64,000 nucleotides of DNA from positions 582,339 to 646,338 of the forward strand of contig NZ_FOKL01000002.1 of assembly GCF_900112025.1 (NCBI RefSeq), written 5' to 3'. Under the pieces are notes generated by a model. It ran no database searches. It saw only the letters and a list, made by a program, of their open reading frames with translations, and was not told where the DNA came from. Source of the stretch: Janthinobacterium sp. 344. Lineage in GTDB: Bacteria; Pseudomonadota; Gammaproteobacteria; Burkholderiales; Burkholderiaceae_D. The position numbers and the translations under genes are program-made. Positions 11,074-18,305 of this stretch are shown here, one piece after another (the stretch's first letter is position 1; every line of letters begins with the position of its first letter).

Positions 11074-12036
11074 TCAGGACGGCAAGCCTTCGCCCAGCAG
11101 GCTGGCGGGCGCCGGCTGGTCGGAACGGTAGGCGGCGTTCCACGCGTCGAGGCCGCCATGCAGGGGCTTGGCCCGGTGAAAGCCGTGCTGATGCAGCAGC
11201 TTGGCCACTTGCGCGGCCGTCACGTCGTTGGGGCAGCTGCAATACACGATGATGTGGCGGTCCTTGTCCATGGCGATCATGGCCGGCACGGGTTCCTTGC
11301 CGTTGAAGAACAAGGCGCCCGGCACGGCCGGCTCCAGGGCCTGGGCGGTGGCGCTGCGCGCGTCGACCATCAGCGGCTCCTCGCCCTGCTCTATCAGTTC
11401 GAGCAACTCATCGATGCCGATGCGCTCGACCTGCAAGGCCTGGCGGAAGCGCCGGCGTTCGAGGAATTTATACAGCAGGAACAGGCCCAGCAAGGTGGCC
11501 AGCATCAGCAAGGCCGTGCTGCCCATGGTGCTGAGCAAATCGAGCACCTGCTGCACGCTGGCGTGAAAGATCACGCCGACGGCGATGCCGGTGCCGCTCC
11601 ACAGCAAGGCGCCCAGGCCCGCGTACAGGAAGAATTGCCCTGGCGGCGTGCCCAGCGCGCCGGACATGGGCGCCGCCACGGTATTAAAACCCGGCACGAA
11701 CTTGGACACGATCAGGGCCTTCGGGCCCCAGCGCTTGAATTTGTCTTCCGTCTGGCTGACGCAGTAGTCAGGCGACAGCGAGATGCGGCACAGCAGGCGC
11801 AGGATGCGCTTGCCGAAATGGCGGCCCGCGCGGAACCACGTGAAGTCGCTGATCAGGCAGGCGCCCAGCGCGGCGGCCAGCACCAGCGCCCCATTCATGT
11901 CGCCATCGACGGCCAGCGCCCCCGCCACCACGAGGATGGGAAAGGCGGGAATCGGCAAGCCGAGCTGCTCCACCAGCACGATGCCAAAGACAATCAGGAC
12001 ACCGTAATGTTCGAGCAGGTAAATGAGGTTGGGCAT
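11074..12036 (-). CDS. DedA-family membrane protein fused to a rhodanese domain
   Basis: Residues 1-195 form a DedA/SNARE-associated (VTT) polytopic domain. It shows LVEQLGLPIPAFPILVVAGA, a re-entrant region FRAGRHFGKRILRL, the VSKFVPGFNTVAAPMSGALG signature and several membrane segments up to LLMLATLLGLFLLYKFLERR. Residues 205-320 form a cytosolic rhodanese domain, with MVDARSA and the active loop YCSCPNDVTAA. DedA proteins act in lipid flipping and membrane homeostasis; what the sulfurtransferase domain contributes is unknown. It is 27 bases downstream of the ABC ATPase gene on the same strand, so it could be the last cistron of that operon. Confidence 0.85.
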   Translation of the reverse strand: MPNLIYLLEHYGVLIVFGIVLVEQLGLPIPAFPILVVAGALAVDGDMNGALVLAAALGACLISDFTWFRAGRHFGKRILRLLCRISLSPDYCVSQTEDKFKRWGPKALIVSKFVPGFNTVAAPMSGALGTPPGQFFLYAGLGALLWSGTGIAVGVIFHASVQQVLDLLSTMGSTALLMLATLLGLFLLYKFLERRRFRQALQVERIGIDELLELIEQGEEPLMVDARSATAQALEPAVPGALFFNGKEPVPAMIAMDKDRHIIVYCSCPNDVTAAQVAKLLHQHGFHRAKPLHGGLDAWNAAYRSDQPAPASLLGEGLPS

Positions 12037-12063
12037 GGCCGCTATCTTACCGTAAAAAGCCCC

Positions 12064-13755
12064 TTACAACTGCACGCCCTTCGGTATGGCACTCAACAGG
12101 GTGCGCGTGTACGGATGCACGGGATTGCGGTACAGCTCATCCGAATCGGCTAGCTCCACCACCTGCCCCTTGTGCATCACCATCACCTGGTCGGCGATGT
12201 ATTTCACCACCGACAAGTCGTGCGAGATGAAGATGTAGGACAGGCCGAATTCATCCTGCAAGTCCTGCAGCAGGTTGAGCACCTGCGCCTGCACGGACAC
12301 GTCCAGCGCCGACACGGATTCGTCGCACACCAGGATTTCCGGCTGCATGGTCAGGCAGCGGGCGATGGCGATGCGCTGACGCTGGCCGCCCGAGAACTCG
12401 TGCGGATAGCGGTGGAAAGCCTGCTCCGGCAAGCCCACCTTGTCCAGCAGCCAATACGCCTTGGCGATGCGTTCCTTGTCATCGGCGCCGATATCATGGA
12501 TGCGCATCGGTTCGAGCAAAATCTGTCCCACCGTGAAGCGGGGGTTCAGGGAAGCGTACGGATTCTGGAAGATGATCTGGATGCGGCGTTTATAGGGCAG
12601 GTATTCCTTGTTCGGCATGGCAATCAGATCCTTGCCATGGAACATGGCCGTGCCGCTCGTGGCCTGGTGCAGGCGCAGCAGGGTCAAGCCCACCGTCGTC
12701 TTGCCGGAACCGGATTCGCCCACCACGCCCAGGGTTTTTCCACGCGGCAGGGTAAACGACACGTCCTTGACGGCCTGGAATTCGCGCTTGCCGAACAGGC
12801 CCTCGCGCGTATAAAAGCTTTTACTGAGCTTATTGACCACCAGCACCGGCTCGTCGCCCGGCGTGTAGCCGCGCGTGCGCTGTTTCACTTCCACGCCGGG
12901 GCCGGCCTTGCCCTCCATGTAGTCGGCGATGACGGGCAGGCGCCACGGGCGCTCGTCCAGGGATGGGCGGCAATGCAGCAAGGCTTTCGTATAACTGTCT
13001 TGCGGCGCCTCGAACACCTGGCGCACCTCGCCCGTTTCGCGCACTTCGCCGTGGCGCATGACGATCACCTGGTCGGCGATCTCGCCCACCAGGCCCAGGT
13101 CGTGGGTAATGAAGAGCACGGACATCTGGTGTTTCTTTTGCAGCGCCGCGATCAGGTCCATGATCTGCTTCTGGATCGTCACGTCCAGCGCCGTCGTCGG
13201 TTCATCCGCGATCAAGAGTTTCGGCTCGCAGGCAATCGCCATGGCGATCATCACGCGCTGCTGCTGGCCGCCCGACATCTGGCTCGGGTAGGCGTCGATC
13301 TTGGTGGCGGGGTCGGGGATGCCGACTTCTTCCAGCAGCGCCAAGGTGCGGGCGCGCGCCTGCTTGCGGTTCATGCCCATGTGCTGGCGCAGCACCTCGG
13401 CGATCTGGAAGCCGACGGTAAACACGGGGTTCAGCGACGACATCGGCTCCTGGAAGATCATCGAGATATCCTTGCCGCACATATTGCGGCGCTCGGCGAT
13501 CGACAATTGGAGCAGGTCGCGCCCGCCGAAATGGATGCTGGAGGCGGGGGCGATGATGGTGCTGTCCGGCGGCAGCAGGCCCATCACGGCCAGGGAGCTG
13601 ACGGACTTGCCGCTGCCCGATTCGCCCACCAGGGCGACGGTACTGTTGCGCGGCACGTTGAACGAGATGCCCTTGACGGCTTCGAACGTGGTCTTCTTGT
13701 CCAGGCGGAAAGTGACGCGCAGGTCGCGCACTTCCAACAGGTTATTCTGGTCCAT
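12064..13755 (-). CDS. Peptide ABC transporter, fused double ATP-binding protein (YejF/OppDF type)
   Basis: One polypeptide of 563 residues carries two nucleotide-binding domains. The first has Walker A GESGSGKS near residue 45, signature MSGGQQQRVMIAMAIA and Walker B LLIADEPTTALD. The second has GESGSGKTTVGL near residue 345, signature FSGGQRQRIAIARCL and LVCDESVSALDVS. Each domain ends with an OppD/F-type C-terminal extension (HPYTRTLLSAIPKG). It supplies energy for the permeases encoded just upstream. I chose the ATG at 13755 because AGGAG lies 6 bases before it; a TTG two codons earlier is the alternative. Two fused ATPases plus the gene order SBP-permease-permease-ATPase match YejABEF. 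Confidence 0.9.
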   Translation of the reverse strand: MDQNNLLEVRDLRVTFRLDKKTTFEAVKGISFNVPRNSTVALVGESGSGKSVSSLAVMGLLPPDSTIIAPASSIHFGGRDLLQLSIAERRNMCGKDISMIFQEPMSSLNPVFTVGFQIAEVLRQHMGMNRKQARARTLALLEEVGIPDPATKIDAYPSQMSGGQQQRVMIAMAIACEPKLLIADEPTTALDVTIQKQIMDLIAALQKKHQMSVLFITHDLGLVGEIADQVIVMRHGEVRETGEVRQVFEAPQDSYTKALLHCRPSLDERPWRLPVIADYMEGKAGPGVEVKQRTRGYTPGDEPVLVVNKLSKSFYTREGLFGKREFQAVKDVSFTLPRGKTLGVVGESGSGKTTVGLTLLRLHQATSGTAMFHGKDLIAMPNKEYLPYKRRIQIIFQNPYASLNPRFTVGQILLEPMRIHDIGADDKERIAKAYWLLDKVGLPEQAFHRYPHEFSGGQRQRIAIARCLTMQPEILVCDESVSALDVSVQAQVLNLLQDLQDEFGLSYIFISHDLSVVKYIADQVMVMHKGQVVELADSDELYRNPVHPYTRTLLSAIPKGVQL

Positions 13756-13764
13756 GAGCAACTC

Positions 13765-14883
13765 CTATTTCACTTTGGGGTCGAGCGCATCGCGCAAGGC
13801 ATCGGTAAACAGCGAGAACGCCGTCACCAGCACGGCCATCGCCGTGGCGGCGGCCGTCAGTTGCCACCATTTGCCCAGGATCAGTTCATTTTGTGCCTCG
13901 TTGAGCATGCTGCCCCACGAGACGGTGCCCACCGGCACGCCAAAGCCGAGGAAACTCAGGATCACTTCCGCCTTGATGAAGCCCACCACGAGAATCGACA
14001 TTTGCACCAGCGCCACGTGGCTCACATTCGGGAAGATGTGCGAGAACATCTTGCGCCAGTGCGAGGCGCCGATGGCGTCGGCCGCCATCACGTATTCGCG
14101 CGCCTTGTGCTTGATGTATTCGGCGCGGATGAGCCGGTACGGCCCCGTCCAGCCCGTCAAACCCAGGATCAGCACGATGGTCAGCACGCCCTTCTGCTGC
14201 AAGACCGCCGCCACCGTCAGTATCATCAAAATCGACGGAATCGACGTGAAGATGCTGTAGAACCAATTAAAAAAGTCATCGACGATGCCGCCGAAGTAGC
14301 CGGAGACGGCGCCGAAGATGGTGCCCAGCACGACGGCCAGCAAGGCCGCCACCAGGCCCACGACGATCGACGTTTCGCCGCCCTTGATGGTTTTCTGCAG
14401 GATGTCGTGGCCCCACTTGTCGGCGCCGAACGGCAAGGTTGCCGCCTTGTGCGTGACGAGCTTTTTCGCCTTGCCCATGCCGGCGCGCAAGGCCGTCAAG
14501 TCGTCGGCCAGCGGGTCGGTGACGCCGTACATCTCGACGCCCGCCGACGGGTTGCTGCCCATCTGCGCGCGCAGTTCGGCGATATCGTCGGCCAGCGGGT
14601 CGAGCACGTTGACGGGGGTGGGCGCGCTGCGCTCGTCGGATTGGGGAATGGCGCCGTCGGCGGCGCCGGCCACATCCCTGTCGGCGCCGACAAAGGTGGG
14701 CGGCGCATAGCTGACGGCCACTTCATCTTCCCAGTTCGACGCCACCAGGCCGCTGGCGGAGGCCAGCACCAGCAGGAAAAACGCGCCGACCACGGCCAGC
14801 GATACCATTGCAATCTTGTCGCCGCGCAAACGGCGCCACGCCAGGGCCCACAGGCCGGGCGAAGTATGAGGTTTCGACATCAT
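13765..14883 (-). CDS. Peptide ABC transporter permease (OppC/YejE type)
   Basis: This is the inner-membrane OppC-like subunit with the binding-protein-dependent transport signature EYVMAADAIGASHWRKMFSH near residue 260 and six predicted membrane segments. It is about 372 residues, longer than a typical OppC, because of a periplasmic insert of roughly residues 45-140 between the first segment and the core. The insert contains a duplicated motif, DPLADDIAELRAQMG and DPLADDLTALRAGMG. Three adjacent start codons (GTG 14886, ATG 14883, ATG 14880) cannot be separated by sequence alone. The stop and the next start are only a few bases apart, so the genes form an operon. Confidence 0.88.
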   Translation of the reverse strand: MMSKPHTSPGLWALAWRRLRGDKIAMVSLAVVGAFFLLVLASASGLVASNWEDEVAVSYAPPTFVGADRDVAGAADGAIPQSDERSAPTPVNVLDPLADDIAELRAQMGSNPSAGVEMYGVTDPLADDLTALRAGMGKAKKLVTHKAATLPFGADKWGHDILQKTIKGGETSIVVGLVAALLAVVLGTIFGAVSGYFGGIVDDFFNWFYSIFTSIPSILMILTVAAVLQQKGVLTIVLILGLTGWTGPYRLIRAEYIKHKAREYVMAADAIGASHWRKMFSHIFPNVSHVALVQMSILVVGFIKAEVILSFLGFGVPVGTVSWGSMLNEAQNELILGKWWQLTAAATAMAVLVTAFSLFTDALRDALDPKVK

Positions 14884-14889
14884 CACTTT

Positions 14890-15828
14890 CTACTTCAGTT
14901 GTACGCGAGGGTCGACCGCCTGGTACAGCAGGTCGGTGAGCAGGTTGAAGAGCATGGTGGCGGCGGCCACATACACGGTGATCGCCTTGATCACCGGAAA
15001 GTCGCTGCGCTCGACGGCCAGGATCACTTCACGCCCGATGCCGGGGATGCCGAAGAAGCGTTCCAGCAGGAAGGCGCCGATCAGCAGGGCCGGCAAGTTC
15101 GACATCACATAGGTAATGATGGGAATGGCGGCATTGCGCAGCACGTGCACCCACATGATGCGGCCTTCCTTGAGGCCCTTGGCGCGCGCCGTGCGCACGT
15201 AATCCTGGTTCGCCTCGTCCAGCACGAAGGTACGGAACAGACGCAGGGTCGGCGCGATGGACACGGCCAGGCCGATCAAAATCGGCAGGGTCGAATAGCG
15301 CAGCAGGTTTTCCCAGAAGCTGTCGCCCCAGCCCTGCACGGGGAACAGGCCCAGCTTGTAGGCGAAGCCGTACTGGAAGACGATGATGTAGACGAGGATG
15401 GAAATCGACATGCCCACCGTGCAGGCGATCATCACCATGCGGTCCGTCAGCGAACCGCGCACGAACGCGATGGCCAGCGCCAGCGCCACGCCAAAGAACG
15501 TTTCCAGCACGGTCAGCGGGATCAGCACCATCATCGATGGCCCCAGGCGCGAGGTGATGATGTGCGACACGGACTCGCCCGTGGCCCAGCTCTGGCCGAA
15601 ATCAAAGGTGACGATCTGCTTGATGAAGATCCACAACTGTACATAGTAGGGCTGGTCGACGCCCAGCTGGCGGCGGATATTGGCGATGCTTTCCGCACTA
15701 GACATCTTGCCGGCCAGGATGTAGGCGGGGTCGCCGCCCACCCAGTTGAACAAGATAAACACCAGCAGGACGACGCCCAGCATGGTGGGCAGCATCTGCC
15801 ACAAGCGGCGCAGGATATAAGCGAACAT
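14890..15828 (-). CDS. Peptide ABC transporter permease (OppB/YejB type)
   Basis: This is the inner-membrane OppB-like subunit of 312 residues. It begins MFAYILRRLWQMLPTMLGVV, the usual OppB N-terminus, and has the EAA-loop region DYVRTARAKGLKEGRIMWVH near residues 205-225 and GREVILAVERSDFPVI near the C-terminus. It shows about six membrane segments. The stop codon lies 40 bases from the substrate-binding protein gene on one side and a few bases from the second permease on the other. Confidence 0.9.
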   Translation of the reverse strand: MFAYILRRLWQMLPTMLGVVLLVFILFNWVGGDPAYILAGKMSSAESIANIRRQLGVDQPYYVQLWIFIKQIVTFDFGQSWATGESVSHIITSRLGPSMMVLIPLTVLETFFGVALALAIAFVRGSLTDRMVMIACTVGMSISILVYIIVFQYGFAYKLGLFPVQGWGDSFWENLLRYSTLPILIGLAVSIAPTLRLFRTFVLDEANQDYVRTARAKGLKEGRIMWVHVLRNAAIPIITYVMSNLPALLIGAFLLERFFGIPGIGREVILAVERSDFPVIKAITVYVAAATMLFNLLTDLLYQAVDPRVQLK

Positions 15829-15868
15829 AATGATTCCTTGTTGTATATGGCGTTATAAGCGGCGGCGC

Positions 15869-17713
15869 TTATTTATTCGCCGGGGCCGCAGGGGCTGGCG
15901 CCGCTGGCGCGCCCGTGCTGTCGATATCCATATACGCCCATTCCTGGAACAGGATTGGGTGCTTCTTGTAGCCTTGCACCGTCTTTTGCGCCAGCATGTT
16001 GCGGTAGCGCGCGTAGCCGATCAGGGCGCCCGCGTTGACTTCCAGGCGGCGCGCCATCTTGTGGTAGAGCTCGTCGCGCTCGGGGCTGGCCGGCATGTGC
16101 TGGCTGGCCGCGTACCACTGATCGTACTCGGGATCCTGGTAGCAGCCGTTGTTGTTCTGGTGCGTATTCGGACCGTAGAACAGCTGCATGAAATTGTCGC
16201 CGTCCGGATAATCGGCCAGCCAGGGCGCCGTGCGCGTCTGCATCTTGCACTGCTTTTCCGTTTTCAAAATGTCGGAAAAGATCATGCGGTCGTTTTCCAT
16301 GCGGATGCCCAGCGAGTTGTAGGTCTTGCGCCACATTTCCGCCTGCAGCACGCCGTTGGCTTCATTGCGCGAGGCGTAGCGGATCAGCAGCGGCTTGCCA
16401 TCGGGCAAAGTGCGCCAGCCATCGGCACCCTTCTTGTAGCCGAATTTATCCAGCAATTTGTTGGCCAGCACGGGATCGTATTGCAGCAGGGATTTATAGT
16501 GCGGGTCGTAGCCGACGACACCAGGAGGGATCGGATAGTCGAGGCGCTTGGCCTGGCCGTTCCAGATGATGCGGATTTCTTCGTCGATATTGTGCGCCAT
16601 GGCAATGGCGCGGCGCAGGGCGATCTTTTCCTTGCTGAAGCCGCCCAGGGTCGGATCTTCCATGTTCCAGTAGTAATAGCTGATTTCCGGATCAAGCAGG
16701 CGCGACAGTTGCACGCCCTTCTCCGCCAGCTCGGGACGCAGCTTGCCGTTCAACAAGGCTTTCGGCGCCAGCGGGCCATCGAGCCAGAACACGTCCGTGC
16801 CGCCGCTCTGGAAGGACAGCCAGCGCGACTGGTCTTCGATCATCACGGAAATTTCAATGCGGTCGATGGCGGGTATGCGCTTGCCCTGCATCTGACGCAC
16901 GATGCGCTGGTCGTCCGGGTCGTCGCCGGCCATGAAATTCCACGTCTCGGGCAAATGCTGCGTGTTGCGGTTCAGGACAATGCGGTTGCCGCGCGTCCAT
17001 TCACCCAGGGTGTAATAGCCGGTGCCGACGGGATTCGAGCCCACTTCGCCCTTCACGTCGCCATACTTGTCCACCACTTCGCGCGCCAGCGCGGCCGTCG
17101 GCACGTAGGCCAGGATCATGGGGAAATTGAAATCGGTCTTGGTCAGCGTGATGCGCAAGGTGTAAGGGTCGAGGATTTCCAGGCCGGCGACTTTCTTGTT
17201 GTAGTCAAACTTGTTCGACTTGGCCGCTTCCTTCGCCAGGTCGTCCAGGCCCACGACCTTGCCTTCGAACAGCCAGCTGTGCGGCGACGCCAGGCGCGGG
17301 TCGAACAGGCGCTTCCACGAATACACATAATCGGCCATCGTCAGTTCGCGGCGCTTGCCGCCGAACGCGGCGTCCGGCGTAAACAGGATGCCTTTTTTCA
17401 GGCGGATGGTGTAGGTCTTGCCATCGGCGGACACTTCCGGCATGGCGGCCGCCGCGCCGGGCACCACCTTGACGGGGCGCGCCAGGTAGTCGTACGTGTA
17501 CAGGGTATCGAAGACGGCTTGCGTGATGTGGTTCGAATACAGGTCGCGCGCGGTGGCCGGGTCAAAGCCCGTCTCGGCGGCCGGCAGGATATAGCGCAAG
17601 GTTTTGACCGGCGCGCCCGCAGTAGCAGGCGCGGCATCCGCGGCAAAGGCCGCCGGCGGCAGGGTGGCCAGGCAGGCGAGCAGCGCCACGCGCCGCATCC
17701 ATGGTGACTTCAT
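15869..17713 (-). CDS. Peptide ABC transporter substrate-binding protein (SBP family 5)
   Basis: This is a periplasmic solute receptor of family 5 (DppA/OppA/YejA) with 614 residues. A clear Sec signal peptide (MKSPWMRRVALLACLATLPP, then AAFAADA) ends near residue 25. Further signatures are LRYILPAAETGFDPATARDL, FDTLYTYDYLARP and the typical GTGYYTLGEWTRGNRIVLNR near residue 240. I chose the ATG at 17713 because GAAGGG precedes it and the signal peptide begins there. It heads the transporter operon. An NtrC-type palindrome (17742-17756) and a sigma54-like element (17814-17829) lie upstream, suggesting control by nitrogen limitation (inference). The actual substrate cannot be told from sequence. 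Confidence 0.9.
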   Translation of the reverse strand: MKSPWMRRVALLACLATLPPAAFAADAAPATAGAPVKTLRYILPAAETGFDPATARDLYSNHITQAVFDTLYTYDYLARPVKVVPGAAAAMPEVSADGKTYTIRLKKGILFTPDAAFGGKRRELTMADYVYSWKRLFDPRLASPHSWLFEGKVVGLDDLAKEAAKSNKFDYNKKVAGLEILDPYTLRITLTKTDFNFPMILAYVPTAALAREVVDKYGDVKGEVGSNPVGTGYYTLGEWTRGNRIVLNRNTQHLPETWNFMAGDDPDDQRIVRQMQGKRIPAIDRIEISVMIEDQSRWLSFQSGGTDVFWLDGPLAPKALLNGKLRPELAEKGVQLSRLLDPEISYYYWNMEDPTLGGFSKEKIALRRAIAMAHNIDEEIRIIWNGQAKRLDYPIPPGVVGYDPHYKSLLQYDPVLANKLLDKFGYKKGADGWRTLPDGKPLLIRYASRNEANGVLQAEMWRKTYNSLGIRMENDRMIFSDILKTEKQCKMQTRTAPWLADYPDGDNFMQLFYGPNTHQNNNGCYQDPEYDQWYAASQHMPASPERDELYHKMARRLEVNAGALIGYARYRNMLAQKTVQGYKKHPILFQEWAYMDIDSTGAPAAPAPAAPANK

Positions 17714-17741
17714 GTAATACCCTTCATCTCGATTATCTGTC

Positions 17742-17756
17742 GCACCGTATTGGTGC
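17742..17756. promoter_or_regulatory. NtrC-type palindrome before the peptide transporter operon
   Basis: GCACC-GTATT-GGTGC is a perfect inverted repeat of the NtrC box form GCACC-N5-GGTGC. It lies 29 bases upstream of the binding-protein start codon, in the predicted 5' untranslated region, which is an unusual but not impossible position for an enhancer. Confidence 0.5.
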
Positions 17757-17813
17757 GCTTGTACTGGCTTCCCCCTGGGATACAGGATTCCACCGCCAAA
17801 ACCAGTCCATCCT

Positions 17814-17829
17814 CGCAAGATCTATGCCT
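17814..17829 (-). promoter_or_regulatory. Candidate sigma54 promoter of the peptide transporter operon
   Basis: On the minus strand AGGCATAGATCTTGCG has the GG-N10-GC spacing of sigma54 promoters, with GGCA at -24 and TTGC at -12. It matches most but not all of TGGCAC-N5-TTGCW. Start would be near 17803, about 90 bases before the gene. Confidence 0.4.
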
Positions 17830-18162
17830 TGTTATCAGCCGTCGCGGCAGCCGTCTCGACTGTCTGAAAAACGCGTAACGATAACGCAGTTCCCCCTCGC
17901 CGACCAAGAGAAATCCCTTCCTCGCCGCGGCGGGTCCGGGCCAGGCGCCATTTTGCTGCGGCGCATCAGACCGTGTCTGCGCCGACAGGAAACGGACGGT
18001 GCGGGTATCTACGCTGCAGTACAGCATTCAGTGTCGGGACACGCGCTACGCAGCAAAAAACAGTTTCGGTGGGGAAATACACCACAAAAACAGCCACGTT
18101 TGTTTTAAATCAACATGACGGAGCGCGAGCCGTTGTTTAAAAACACAAAGTACAAAGCGGTA
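17830..18162. other. Intergenic stretch without a recognisable gene
   Basis: This is the middle of the divergent region between the peptide transporter and the first TBDR. It has open frames only as short shadows. It contains GC-rich inverted sequence near 17940-17990 and then becomes AT-rich towards the TBDR promoter. I see no further feature that I can support. Confidence 0.5.
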
Positions 18163-18191
18163 TTGACAAAGAGTTTTGCCAATCATTACAT
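18163..18191 (+). promoter_or_regulatory. Sigma70 promoter of the first TBDR gene
   Basis: A perfect TTGACA (-35) is followed after 17 bases by TTACAT (-10). The start would be near 18198, leaving a 5' untranslated region of about 108 bases. The surrounding sequence is AT-rich. Confidence 0.65.
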
Positions 18192-18305
18192 TCGATCAAT
18201 TGAAAACGTGTAAACAGTTTTAGATTTTTTCAATATTCTCGGACGCGCTTACCGGTGCGGCCGTTCTTGCCCTTTTAGCCAACCGCTTCATCAGGAGTCT
18301 TGAAC

